This document shows positions 18,958-27,028 of a DNA stretch of 64,000 nucleotides, piece by piece. This DNA comes from Stenotrophomonas sp. WZN-1 (lineage in GTDB: Bacteria > Pseudomonadota > Gammaproteobacteria > Xanthomonadales > Xanthomonadaceae): contig NZ_CP021768.1 in assembly GCF_002192255.1 (NCBI RefSeq), positions 2,932,001 to 2,996,000 on the forward strand, in the 5' to 3' direction. Made by a program: the position numbers and the translations under genes. How positions within the stretch are numbered: the first letter of the stretch is position 1; each line of letters starts with the position of its first letter. Below the pieces are notes generated by a model that was not told where the DNA came from, did no database searches, and saw only the letters and a program-made list of their open reading frames with translations.

Positions 18958-19980
18958 TCAACGGCCCGATGGCGGAGTGGTGGAATCGCGAACTATCAAG
19001 CGGGGAACCAGGGTCTGCTTGTCCCCTGTCCCATCCGTGGAGGTGCCGTCCATCAACTGCAGCAGGCGCGTCATGGCCCGGTCGCCGAGCTCGGCGATGC
19101 TGACCTGCATGGTGGTCAGCGACGGGTGGACGAAACGCGCCAGAGGAATGTCATCGAAACCCGCCAGGGCCACATCGGCCGGGACACGGACCCCGGCCTG
19201 CGTGAACGCATACAGACAGCCCAGGGCCATCATGTCGTTGGCGGCGAACACGGCATCGGGCAGCGCTCCGGCTGCCAGCAACTCCTGACCGGCGCGATGG
19301 CCGGAAGCTTCGTCGAAATCACCGGGCAGCTCGATGCCCTCGGCGCCACTGCCAAAGGCCACCAGCGCGTCACGGAAGCCGCGCAGGCGCTCGCGCGCGT
19401 CGAAGTTGAGGTCCGGGCCAGAAATGAAGGCAATGCGGCGGTGGCCGGCGTCCAGCAGGTGGCGGGTCATCGCCATCGCACCGGCATGGTCGTCGATGCT
19501 CAGCACCGGGTGGTCCTGCCCGGGCAGATAGGTGTTGATCAACACCGTCGGCAACGACTGCGGCAGGTTGTCGGTCAGGAAGCCCGGGCTCTCGGCATAG
19601 GGCGAGAGCACCAGCAGGCCGTCAACGCGGCCGCGCATGGCACGCAGGGCCGCGCCCTGCTGTTCCTGGTCACCGTGGTAGCTGGACACCAGCAGGTGCT
19701 GGCGGCGGCTACGGGCCACGCCGTCGATGCCGCGCATCAGCTCGGAGAAGAATTCGCCGTACAGGTCGGGCAGCACCACGCCCACCGTATTGGTGCGGCG
19801 GCTGCTCAGGCTGCGGGCGGCGGCGTGCGGGGTGTAACGCAGCCGGGCGGCCACCTCCAGTACAAGCTGGCGGACCGGTTCGGCGACATTTTCATGCCCG
19901 TTGAGCGCGCGGGAAACCGTGGCCACGGAGACCCGGGCTTCGCGTGCGACGTCTTTGATTGTGATAGCTGCCTTGTTCAC
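18958..19980 (-). CDS. LacI-family transcriptional regulator of the carbohydrate locus
   Basis: A 340-residue repressor with an N-terminal helix-turn-helix (ITIKDVAREARVSVATVSRA) and hinge RYTPHAAARSLSS, then a periplasmic-binding-protein-like effector domain. I chose the GTG at 19980 because GGAGGG lies 7 nt upstream; an earlier GTG at 19995 lacks this. Operators matching the LacI-family consensus occur in its own promoter, before the TonB receptor and before the glucanase operon, so it probably controls the whole locus and itself, with a sugar as inducer. Confidence 0.93.
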   Translation of the reverse strand: MNKAAITIKDVAREARVSVATVSRALNGHENVAEPVRQLVLEVAARLRYTPHAAARSLSSRRTNTVGVVLPDLYGEFFSELMRGIDGVARSRRQHLLVSSYHGDQEQQGAALRAMRGRVDGLLVLSPYAESPGFLTDNLPQSLPTVLINTYLPGQDHPVLSIDDHAGAMAMTRHLLDAGHRRIAFISGPDLNFDARERLRGFRDALVAFGSGAEGIELPGDFDEASGHRAGQELLAAGALPDAVFAANDMMALGCLYAFTQAGVRVPADVALAGFDDIPLARFVHPSLTTMQVSIAELGDRAMTRLLQLMDGTSTDGTGDKQTLVPRLIVRDSTTPPSGR

Positions 19981-20023
19981 GAAGCCGCCCTCCACGGCTT
20001 GGACCTACCAGCATTGGCGCGGA

Positions 20024-20052
20024 ATGTAAGCGTTTCCATCTGGGCTTGTAAA
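20024..20052 (-). promoter_or_regulatory. promoter and autoregulatory operator of the LacI-family gene
   Basis: On the minus strand TTTACA (-35, 20052-20047), a 17-nt spacer and TTACAT (-10, 20029-20024) form a good sigma70 promoter. The operator TGGAAACGCTTACA (20038-20025) overlaps the -10 box, so repressor binding would block RNA polymerase. Confidence 0.6.
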
Positions 20053-20067
20053 CAGTCCGTTAGGCGA

Positions 20068-20085
20068 ATGTCCCGAAATGGACAT
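20068..20085. promoter_or_regulatory. unassigned 18-bp inverted repeat
   Basis: ATGTCC-N6-GGACAT is a perfect inverted repeat just upstream of the regulator's -35 box. It does not match the LacI-type consensus and may bind another regulator. Confidence 0.3.
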
Positions 20086-20143
20086 GAAAATCTGTCCGTG
20101 GCGGGGCCCGTGCGGACCGGCCAGGACAGTGCGGGACAAGGGC

Positions 20144-20419
20144 TCAGCCCTGTTCTGACGGGGTCTGTGCGCGGATGGACAGCGCGTGGATATCGGTGTC
20201 CATCATCGACCCCAGCGCGGCATAGACCGCGCGATGCCGGGCCAGTGGAGCCAGCCCGGCGAAGCGTTCACTGACCACATGCACGTTGAAGTGGCCGCGC
20301 CCGTCGCGCGCACCGGCATGGCCGGCATGGCGGTGGCTGTCATCCTCGATCTCCAGCACGCTGGGCGCCAGCGCCTGCTGCAGTGCATCACGGATCCGCC
20401 CGATCCGTTCCGCGTTCAC
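20144..20419 (-). CDS. BolA family protein
   Basis: A 91-residue BolA-like protein. The family core [29 protein letters not shown] is visible in pieces, including the conserved HFNV strand and the RHR helix; the variable loop region holds several histidines (SHRHAGH). BolA proteins pair with monothiol glutaredoxins in iron-sulfur trafficking and affect cell shape and stress response. Translation appears to start at a GTG (20419) that overlaps the TGA of the YciI-like gene (GTGA), implying translational coupling. Whether it is BolA or the IbaG/YrbA paralogue cannot be decided. Confidence 0.85.
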   Translation of the reverse strand: MNAERIGRIRDALQQALAPSVLEIEDDSHRHAGHAGARDGRGHFNVHVVSERFAGLAPLARHRAVYAALGSMMDTDIHALSIRAQTPSEQG

Positions 20420-20721
20420 GGCAGGACCTTGCGGAACGGGCGTACCTGCACGCGGGTGTAGACGCCTGCAGCCACGTACGGGTCGGCATCCGCCCAGGCC
20501 TGGGCCTGCGGCAGCGACTCGAACTGCGCGATCACCACCGAGCCGCTGAAACCGGCCGGGCCCGGGTCTTCACTATCCACCGCCGGGCACGGCCCGGCCA
20601 GCAGCAGGCGCCCCTCGTCGCGCAGCGCGTGCAGCCGCGCCAGGTGTTCCGGCCGTGCCTGCAGCCGCTGCGCCAGCACATCCTGGCCGTCATACCCTTC
20701 GATCACATACCACACCGGCAT
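20416..20721 (-). CDS. yciI: YciI-like protein
   Basis: A 101-residue ferredoxin-like protein: [16 protein letters not shown]..., with [31 protein letters not shown] and a C-terminal strand. It has the YCII fold of small putative enzymes whose function is not established. The start at 20721 follows a GAGG ribosome site and is 29 nt from a TAGAAT -10 box at 20755-20750. It is cotranscribed with the BolA-like gene; YciI beside BolA or YciA-type genes recurs in proteobacteria. Confidence 0.85.
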   Translation of the reverse strand: MPVWYVIEGYDGQDVLAQRLQARPEHLARLHALRDEGRLLLAGPCPAVDSEDPGPAGFSGSVVIAQFESLPQAQAWADADPYVAAGVYTRVQVRPFRKVLP

Positions 20722-21090
20722 TTCCTCGCTTGCGTTGTCGGGTCCGCAGATTCTAGCCAATGCCGACCCTGTCCCGGCCCCGGCTGGACACCGGCGCGGC
20801 AAAGGCTTACCCTAGACTCCATTGCACGTGGCTGGATGCAGCAGCCCGTCGGTTTTGCGGCCAACGCAGCCCCCGACGATCGTCCCGCTGCTTCAAACCG
20901 GACCAACCGGCCGGGCCACGTAGACGACCTCCCCGTAGTTCTGTCGCTGCCGTTTACTTCGGCGCGTCCTGCTGTTTGATATGTGTGGAATCGCGCCGAT
21001 CCCGGCGTGTCTGGTGCCTTGGGGCTCCGTGGCGTTGGCCCGGCGAACCCGGTGCCGCGACTGGTCCGTTGCAATCCTGATCTCCATTAG
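20722..21090. other. divergent yciI-scpA promoter region
   Basis: No gene is convincing in these 369 bp. On the minus strand a clear -10 TAGAAT (20755-20750) serves yciI. On the plus strand the promoter of scpA is not obvious; TACCCTAGACT near 20811 is one candidate, which would leave a leader of roughly 270 nt. Confidence 0.35.
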
Positions 21091-21999
21091 ATGACTTCCG
21101 AACTCGCGCTCGACGCGAACCCGCCAACCCGGCCGCCCGCCCCACAGCAGCAGGAAATGCCGCTGGCCGTCGTGCATGGGCAACCGGTCCTGCAGATTCC
21201 GCAGGACCTGTACATCCCGCCGGACGCGCTGGAAGTCATCCTGGATGCCTTCGAAGGCCCGCTGGACCTGCTGCTGTACCTGATCCGCCGCCAGAACCTG
21301 GATGTCCTGGATATTCCCGTCGCCGAGATCACCCGGCAGTACGTGGAATACATCACCGTGATGCGGGAGCTGCGCTTCGAGCTGGCGGCCGAGTACCTGG
21401 TGATGGCCGCGATCCTGGCCGAGGTGAAGTCGCGGATGCTGCTGCCGCGCCCAGTCAGCGAGGAAGGCGACGAGGCCGACCCGCGCGCCGAGCTGGTGCG
21501 CCGGCTGCAGGAGTACGAACGTTTCAAGCAGGCCGCCGAGGACATCGACGCCCTGCCCCGCCAGGACCGCGATACCAGCCTGGCACACGCCTTCATGCCC
21601 GAACGCGCCACGGTGAAGCTGCCGCCGCCGGTGGACCTGAAGGAAATGCTGCTGGCCCTGCACGACGTGCTCAAGCGCGCCGAGCTGTTCAGCGGCCACG
21701 CCATCAAGCGTGAGGCGCTGAGCGTGCGGCAACGCATGGGCGAAGTGCTGGGACGCCTGGAAGACGGCAAGTTCTATCGTTTTGAAGGGTTGTTCACCGC
21801 CGAAGAAGGCAAGCTGGGCGTGCTGGTCACGTTCCTGGCCGTGCTGGAACTGGCCAAGGAACAGCTGCTGGACATCGTCCAGGAAGAACCGCTGGCGCCG
21901 ATCTACGTAAAGTCGCTGGCCGCCGGCAATACCAACGCCCCGCTGCAGTTCAGCAGCGAGTTCGACGACAACGACGACGCCGCCAATGCAAACGAGTGA
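21091..21999 (+). CDS. scpA: segregation and condensation protein A (kleisin)
   Basis: A 302-residue kleisin that bridges the SMC dimer and recruits ScpB in chromosome condensation. The conserved start of the kleisin domain is FEGPLDLLLYLIRRQNLDVLDIPV (about residues 52-75, given here in part), with EYLVMAAILAEVKSRMLLP following and a winged-helix C-terminus (LVTFLAVLELAKEQL). The N-terminal 45 residues are a variable proline/glutamine extension. It is followed 13 bp later by scpB, the usual pairing. The ATG at 21091 is chosen; a shorter start is possible because the extension is not conserved. Confidence 0.95.
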   Translation: MTSELALDANPPTRPPAPQQQEMPLAVVHGQPVLQIPQDLYIPPDALEVILDAFEGPLDLLLYLIRRQNLDVLDIPVAEITRQYVEYITVMRELRFELAAEYLVMAAILAEVKSRMLLPRPVSEEGDEADPRAELVRRLQEYERFKQAAEDIDALPRQDRDTSLAHAFMPERATVKLPPPVDLKEMLLALHDVLKRAELFSGHAIKREALSVRQRMGEVLGRLEDGKFYRFEGLFTAEEGKLGVLVTFLAVLELAKEQLLDIVQEEPLAPIYVKSLAAGNTNAPLQFSSEFDDNDDAANANE

Positions 22000-22012
22000 G
22001 CGCTGACTGCCG

Positions 22013-22888
22013 ATGGATCAATCGCTGATCAACCGCATTGTCGAGGGTGCCCTGCTGGCTTCCAGCCAGCCGCTCACCCTGGCCCAGCTGAAGGACCTGT
22101 TCCCGGAAGAGGAACCGGCACCGCCGGGCAGCATCGAACGTGCGCTGGAACGCCTGCGCGAGGCCTGCCAAGACCGCGGCGTGGAACTGGTCGAGGTTGC
22201 CTCCGGCTTCCGCTACCAGGTTACCGGCGAAGTGCATGGCTGGATCAGCCGGCTCTGGACCGAGCGCAAGACCCGCTACACCCGTGCCACCCTGGAAACC
22301 CTGGCGTTGATCGCCTACCGGCAACCGATCACCCGCGGCGAGATCGAGCAGGTGCGCGGCGTGGCGGTCAGCAGCAACATCATCCAGGCGCTGGAAGAAC
22401 GCGAATGGATCCGCGTGGTCGGCCACCGCGACGTGCCCGGCAAGCCGGCGCTGTTCGGCACCACCAAGGGCTTCCTGGATTATTTCGGCCTGAAGCGATT
22501 GGATGAGCTGCCGCCACTGTCGGAACTGAAGGACCTGGGCGAACTGGAACCGCAGCTGTCCCTCGACCGCGATGCACCGGCGGTCGCCGGTGCCGAGGGC
22601 CCGGACATCTCGGCCGGCGCCGATGGCGCTGCCGCGAACGATGACACCGGCCTGGCCGGCAGTGACACTCCTGATTCCGCCGATGCAGCCCCTGCGTCGG
22701 CCACCGATGAGCAAGCACCTTCGCCCCTCGATGATGGGCACCCCGATTCCGCGCCGGGCGAGCGCGCGGTGCCAGTGAACGAACGCGAAGACAACGCCGT
22801 CGCGATGACGACCGTGGCTGTTGACCAAGCCGATTCCGAACCAGAGGCCGACCTCGAAACCGTCGGCCGGAGCAAAACTGATGAGTGA
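22013..22888 (+). CDS. scpB: segregation and condensation protein B
   Basis: A 291-residue protein with two winged-helix domains over the first 180 residues (IVEGALLASSQPLTLAQL; YTRATLETLALIAYRQPITRGEIEQVRG; LFGTTKGFLDYFGL). It dimerises and binds ScpA in the Smc-ScpAB complex. The remaining about 110 residues are an acidic Ala/Asp/Pro-rich tail that is longer than the usual family length of roughly 180-200 residues and looks disordered. The 3' end overlaps rluB by 8 nt, so the three genes form one unit. Confidence 0.95.
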   Translation: MDQSLINRIVEGALLASSQPLTLAQLKDLFPEEEPAPPGSIERALERLREACQDRGVELVEVASGFRYQVTGEVHGWISRLWTERKTRYTRATLETLALIAYRQPITRGEIEQVRGVAVSSNIIQALEEREWIRVVGHRDVPGKPALFGTTKGFLDYFGLKRLDELPPLSELKDLGELEPQLSLDRDAPAVAGAEGPDISAGADGAAANDDTGLAGSDTPDSADAAPASATDEQAPSPLDDGHPDSAPGERAVPVNEREDNAVAMTTVAVDQADSEPEADLETVGRSKTDE

Positions 22889-24515
22889 CACCCCCCGTAA
22901 CAAGCTCTCGCTGAAGCGCGAAGCCACCTCCGAACAGTTCAAGCTGGAAGAGCGCCTGCACAAGGTGCTGGCCCAGGCCGGCCTCGGCTCGCGCCGCGCG
23001 CTGGAACAGCGCATCGCCGAAGGCCTGGTCAAGGTCAACGGTGAAATCGCGCAGACCGGCATGTCGGTCAAGAGCGGCGACAAGATCGAACTGGATGGCC
23101 GTGGCTTCGTCGCCACCGCCCTGGCCGAGCCTTCGCGCGTGCTGGTCTACAACAAGCCGGAAGGCGAAGTAACCACCCGCGATGATCCGGAAGGCCGCCC
23201 AACCGTGTTCGAGTCGCTGCCGCCGCTGAAGGGCGCGCGCTGGATCGCCATCGGCCGCCTGGACATCAACACCACCGGCCTGCTGCTGGCCACCACCGAC
23301 GGTGAGCTGGCCAACGCCATGATGCACCCGTCGTTCGAGGTCGAGCGCGAGTACGTGGTGCGCGTGCGTGCGCCGGAAGGCGAGGAAAAGGTCTCCGACG
23401 CCATCGTCGATCGCCTCACCCGTGGCGTCGCGCTGGAAGACGGCCCGGCCAAGTTCGATGAGATCGAACGCATCGGCGGCACCGATTCGCACGACTGGTT
23501 CCGCGTCGTGGTGAAGGAAGGCCGCAACCGCGAAGTGCGCCGCCTGTGGGAATCGCAGGGCTGCCAGGTCAGCCGCCTGAAGCGCACCCGCTATGGCAAG
23601 GTGAGCCTGCCGCGTGAACTGGCCCGTGGCCATTCGGTGGAACTGGGCACTGCACAGGTTGAAGCCCTGCGCGCGCAGCTGAAGCTGGAAGAAGGCGCAC
23701 CGTCGGCACTGACCCTGCAGCCGGTGATCGGCCAGCGCCGCGCCGCCAAGACCACCGTGCGCGTGCGCGAAGGTGGCCGTGGCAACGCCTACGTCAACGG
23801 CCACAATACCGCTGACGAAGGCCGCGAGCTGCGTCGTTTCGACAACGTCCGCGAAGACCGCGGCCGTGGTCGCGGTGGCAAGGGTGGCGGCTTCAAGGGC
23901 GGCCTGACGGTCAGCGGTGAAGCGGCAGCCAAGCAGTCGCAGAAGCCGTTCAAGCAGCGCGCCCAGAAGAACGATCGTTCGCTGCCGGAAGGCAATCCGG
24001 CGGCGTTCCGCACCTGGTACGTGCCGGATGGCGTGAGCACCGGCCCGAGCGGCCATCGCAACGCCGGTCCGGGCGCACGCGGCCCCGGTGCCCGTGGTCC
24101 GGGTGCAGGCGGCCAGGGCCGTCCGTACGGCAAGCCGAAGGGTCCGGGCGCTGGCGCCGGTGGCGGCCAGGGCCGAGGCGGTTTCGGTGGTGAAGGCCGT
24201 GGCGGCGCAGGCAGCCAGGGTCGTCCGGCCGGTGCGGGCAACCGCTCGCAGGGCCAGGGCAACAAGCACCCGTACGGCCATCCGGGCAATGCCCCGAGCT
24301 TCCCGTCCGACCACGCCACGCCGGGCTTCAACCCGTATGGCAGCCCCAAGCCTGCACAGGGCGCCCGTCCGGGCGGTCGCGGTCCGGGCGGTGGCAACCG
24401 TGGTCCGGGCGGTAATCGCGGTCCCGGTGGTCCGGGTGGCAACCGTGGCCCGGGTGGCCCCGGCGGCAACCGCGGTCCCGGCGGCCCGCGCCGCAGCGGC
24501 CCGCGCGGCGGCTGA
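22881..24515 (+). CDS. rluB: 23S rRNA pseudouridine synthase RluB with long Gly/Arg/Pro tail
   Basis: A 544-residue RsuA-family enzyme. S4 domain about 23-70 (RLHKVLAQAGLGSRRALEQRI), catalytic domain with GRLDINTTGLLL (catalytic Asp128) and the C-terminal EGRNREVRRLWES. Synteny with scpAB supports RluB, which modifies U2605 in 23S rRNA. From about residue 265 onward the protein is a basic, low-complexity tail with many GPGG, NRGPGG and RGPGA repeats, probably RNA-binding and disordered. The ATG at 22881 overlaps the scpB stop. A terminator follows 20 bp after the stop. Confidence 0.92.
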   Translation: MSDTPRNKLSLKREATSEQFKLEERLHKVLAQAGLGSRRALEQRIAEGLVKVNGEIAQTGMSVKSGDKIELDGRGFVATALAEPSRVLVYNKPEGEVTTRDDPEGRPTVFESLPPLKGARWIAIGRLDINTTGLLLATTDGELANAMMHPSFEVEREYVVRVRAPEGEEKVSDAIVDRLTRGVALEDGPAKFDEIERIGGTDSHDWFRVVVKEGRNREVRRLWESQGCQVSRLKRTRYGKVSLPRELARGHSVELGTAQVEALRAQLKLEEGAPSALTLQPVIGQRRAAKTTVRVREGGRGNAYVNGHNTADEGRELRRFDNVREDRGRGRGGKGGGFKGGLTVSGEAAAKQSQKPFKQRAQKNDRSLPEGNPAAFRTWYVPDGVSTGPSGHRNAGPGARGPGARGPGAGGQGRPYGKPKGPGAGAGGGQGRGGFGGEGRGGAGSQGRPAGAGNRSQGQGNKHPYGHPGNAPSFPSDHATPGFNPYGSPKPAQGARPGGRGPGGGNRGPGGNRGPGGPGGNRGPGGPGGNRGPGGPRRSGPRGG

Positions 24516-24535
24516 TCGGCGGCCCGACTGAAACG

Positions 24536-24566
24536 AAAAACCCCGGTTCAAGCCGGGGTTTTTCTT
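24536..24566 (+). terminator. intrinsic terminator of scpAB-rluB
   Basis: AAAAACCCCGG...CCGGGGTTTTT stem-loop with a U-run; symmetrical enough to work on either strand. Confidence 0.85.
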
Positions 24567-24568
24567 TG

Positions 24569-24654
24569 AAAAGGGGACGGAGGGGACCAAGTCGCTTTTC
24601 TCCCCTTCGACACACAGCGCGGCACAAGCGAATCAATCCCCTCCGTCCCCTTTT
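24569..24654. repeat. 18-bp inverted-repeat element, possible REP/RAYT-related MITE
   Basis: Perfect inverted arms of 18 nt (AAAAGGGGACGGAGGGGA at 24569-24586; its complement at 24637-24654) enclose a 50-nt core that has its own inner stem (TCGCTT / AAGCGA). The right arm supplies the last codons and sits against the stop of the AraC-type gene. Similar GGGGAC-headed sequences flank REP-associated tyrosine transposase genes in gammaproteobacteria; no transposase is present here. Confidence 0.55.
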
Positions 24655-25433
24655 GCGTGGCGCTGGAAGGCGGCGGGCGTGGTACCGGTCATGCTGCGGA
24701 AGAATGCGATGAACGGGCTCTCGGCGGAAAAGCCGGTGTCCTGCGCCACATGCGCAACGCGATGGCCTAGCAGCAGCAACTCCATGGCCCGCATCAGTCG
24801 CCATTGCTGGCGCCAAGCCTGGTAGCCCATGCCGGTATCACGCTGCATCAACCGGCCAACCGTGCGCACGCTCAAGCCCGCGCGCGCGGCCAGCTCGCCC
24901 AGTTCGGGCGGCAACTGCTCGGCCACTGGCAGGCAGCGCGCGATCCGTGGGTCGCGTGGCAGCGGCAGGTCCATCGGGGCCACCGGGGCGGCGGCGATCT
25001 CCAGCATGCACAAGGCCAGTTGGTGGTGCGCACGCGGCGCCCGCCAGTCATGGTCGAACGGCGCCTGCGCGATTGGCTCCAGCAATGCCTGCAGCAGGGG
25101 ACCCACGCCGATGATCGCCGGCTGCTGCGGCAACTGGGCCGACAGGGTGGCCTCGAAGTACAACGAACGGTAGTCGACCGCTTGGCGCATCTGCGCGCGA
25201 TGGCGCAGCCCACCCGGAATCCACGCCGCGCGCGCGGGCGGCAGCAGGCTGATGCGGTCACCGTAGGTCAGGCGCGTACAGCCTTGCCGGGTATACAGCA
25301 ACTGCGCGCGTGCATGCTGATGCCAACCGGAGTCGTGATCCGACAATGAGGCCGCGATCCCCAACACCGGCGCGCTCCAGGCATCGGCATCGAAGTACGC
25401 ATCCGGCTGCAACCAGGCCATGTCTGATTTCAT
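24633..25433 (-). CDS. AraC-family transcriptional regulator
   Basis: A 266-residue regulator with an N-terminal cupin-type sensor (HQHARAQLLYTRQG, LPPARAAWIPGGLRH) and a C-terminal double helix-turn-helix (LAARAGLSVRTVGRLMQRDTG; VAQDTGFSAESPFIAFFRSMTG). The cupin with the PPARAAWIP signature is typical of regulators next to small-molecule exporters, and the divergent MFS gene is its likely target. Start is uncertain: MKSDMAWLQ at 25433 is chosen; 25466 and 25421 are alternatives. Its last codons lie in an inverted-repeat element, so the C-terminus (AKGDGGD) may be an acquired extension. Confidence 0.9.
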   Translation of the reverse strand: MKSDMAWLQPDAYFDADAWSAPVLGIAASLSDHDSGWHQHARAQLLYTRQGCTRLTYGDRISLLPPARAAWIPGGLRHRAQMRQAVDYRSLYFEATLSAQLPQQPAIIGVGPLLQALLEPIAQAPFDHDWRAPRAHHQLALCMLEIAAAPVAPMDLPLPRDPRIARCLPVAEQLPPELGELAARAGLSVRTVGRLMQRDTGMGYQAWRQQWRLMRAMELLLLGHRVAHVAQDTGFSAESPFIAFFRSMTGTTPAAFQRHAKGDGGD

Positions 25434-25511
25434 CCATTCAATGGCAGGATAGACAGGGTGCGCCATCAGGGACGCGACCACAATGCGCGGCCCTGTTCCT
25501 GGAGCGCCCGC

Positions 25512-26639
25512 ATGTCGCGCCGCCTGTTGTTGCTCACCATCGCACTGCTGATGTTCCCGCAGCTTGCGCAGACCCTGTACAGCCCTGCCCTGGCCGACCT
25601 CGCCGGGCGCTTCGCGTTGCCCCCCAGCGCAGCCAGCCAGGCCATGAGCTTGTACCTGTTCGGTTTCGCCGCCGGTGTCCTGCTATGGGGGCGGCTGGCC
25701 GACCATATCGGCCGTCGCCCTGCCCTGCTCTGCGGCCTGGCCGTGTTCGCACTGGCGGCCTGCGGCGGGCTGCTGGCCAGCACGTTCGGCGAGGTCCTGC
25801 TGGCCCAGGCACTGGCCGCGCTGGGTGCAGCGACGGCCTCGGTGGTCACCCAGACCGTACTGCGCGACCATCTGAAGGGACCCGCGTTGGCGCAGGCGTT
25901 CTCGTGGATCGGCATGGCGTTGGCCCTGAGCCCGGCGATCGGGCTGGCACTGGGGGCATTGCTGGTTGCCAACCACGGCTATGCCGGCGTGCAGGCCGGC
26001 CTGCTGCTGATTGTCATCCTGCTGATGCTCGGATGCGCATCCGGCCTGCAGGAGAGCCGCCCTGCCGAAGTCGTGCACACGCCCCTGCTGCCACTGTTGC
26101 GGCAACTGCTGCGTGATCGCTGGATCTGGTCACAGGCGCTGTTGGTGATGGCGTTCAACGTGGCCATGTACAGCTGGTACGCGCTGGGCCCGTTCGTGTT
26201 CGAACGCCTGCACTGGCCGCTGGCCTGGTTCGGTGCCAGCGGCGCGGTGCTGGCGCTGGGCTCGGCGCTGGGTGCATGGGGCAATGGCCGCCTGCTGCGC
26301 GCAGGCGTTGCTTCTGCCACGCGTATCCGCCTTGCCGCCGGACTGCTGCTGGCCGGTGGCCTGTTGGCTGCGCTGCTGCGCGACCAACCGGCACTGGTCG
26401 CGGCGATGGTACCGGTGGTGGCCGCTTTCGGCCTGGCCATTCCCAATGTGCTCGGCCAGGCCCTGCGCGGATATCCGCACTGCCTGGGCAGTGCCGGTGC
26501 CCTGTTCGGACTGCTCTACTACCTGTTGATCGGCGCGGCGATGGCGGTAGTCGGTGCACTGCAACTGCTGGCACCGACACTCATCGTGTGCGGCCTGCTT
26601 GCATTGTGGTTGCAGCGGCCGCGCCCGGTTACGGTCTAG
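25512..26639 (+). CDS. MFS transporter (Bcr/CflA-like drug-efflux type)
   Basis: A 375-residue inner-membrane protein with about 12 hydrophobic segments. The conserved motif A between segments 2 and 3 reads WGRLADHIGRRPALLCG, and motif RDHLKG lies after segment 4, as in Bcr/CflA-type drug exporters. The short length is at the lower end for the group. Start at 25512 is supported by TGGAG 10 nt upstream; in-frame GTG at 25458 was rejected. It is divergent from the AraC-type regulator, 78 bp apart, which probably controls it. The substrate is unknown. Confidence 0.88.
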   Translation: MSRRLLLLTIALLMFPQLAQTLYSPALADLAGRFALPPSAASQAMSLYLFGFAAGVLLWGRLADHIGRRPALLCGLAVFALAACGGLLASTFGEVLLAQALAALGAATASVVTQTVLRDHLKGPALAQAFSWIGMALALSPAIGLALGALLVANHGYAGVQAGLLLIVILLMLGCASGLQESRPAEVVHTPLLPLLRQLLRDRWIWSQALLVMAFNVAMYSWYALGPFVFERLHWPLAWFGASGAVLALGSALGAWGNGRLLRAGVASATRIRLAAGLLLAGGLLAALLRDQPALVAAMVPVVAAFGLAIPNVLGQALRGYPHCLGSAGALFGLLYYLLIGAAMAVVGALQLLAPTLIVCGLLALWLQRPRPVTV

Positions 26640-26734
26640 GAATTGCTGCAAAGACCGCGCACTGTGCGCTGCTTCCGGAATCGACGCCACTGCGCTGGCT
26701 ATCGTGCGCGCTCCCCCCAACGAGGCAGATGCCC

Positions 26735-27028
26735 ATGGTCACCATTACCGCCGAACAGGCGCGCGCCAACGCCGATGCCGCTACGCGTCCCATCGACCAG
26801 TACTACCGCGATCTCGACACGTCGATCCGGGCGGGGTCGGAGAATGGTCGCCGCTACATCGTGTTCGGCTTCAACCAGGCACTGGCCAGCGAGCGGCTCG
26901 TCGAGGGCGTCGTCGCGCAGTTGCTGAACAATGGCTTCGAGGTCAAACAACTGCCCAGCGACGCCCAGCAGCATTACATCCATATCAGCTGGGAAGGGAC
27001 CGAGCCGGCCCCACTCAGCGGCGGCTGA
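26735..27028 (+). CDS. small protein of unknown function
   Basis: A 97-residue soluble protein that I do not recognise. It begins MVTITAEQARANADAATRP and ends in a Gly-Gly tail; it is predicted to be mainly alpha-helical with a short beta segment (RRYIVFGFN, FEVKQLPS, HYIHISWEG), which resembles a small alpha/beta fold. The ATG at 26735 has GAGG 9 nt upstream; another ATG lies 6 nt earlier. It is convergent with the next gene and their 3' ends overlap by 14 nt. Coding potential is good (normal composition, no shadow of another gene). Confidence 0.65.
   Translation: MVTITAEQARANADAATRPIDQYYRDLDTSIRAGSENGRRYIVFGFNQALASERLVEGVVAQLLNNGFEVKQLPSDAQQHYIHISWEGTEPAPLSGG

Noticed and set aside
20760..21080. 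106-codon plus-strand frame before scpA
   Set aside because: No start signal or homologous features, Cys/Arg/Trp-rich composition typical of noncoding frames.
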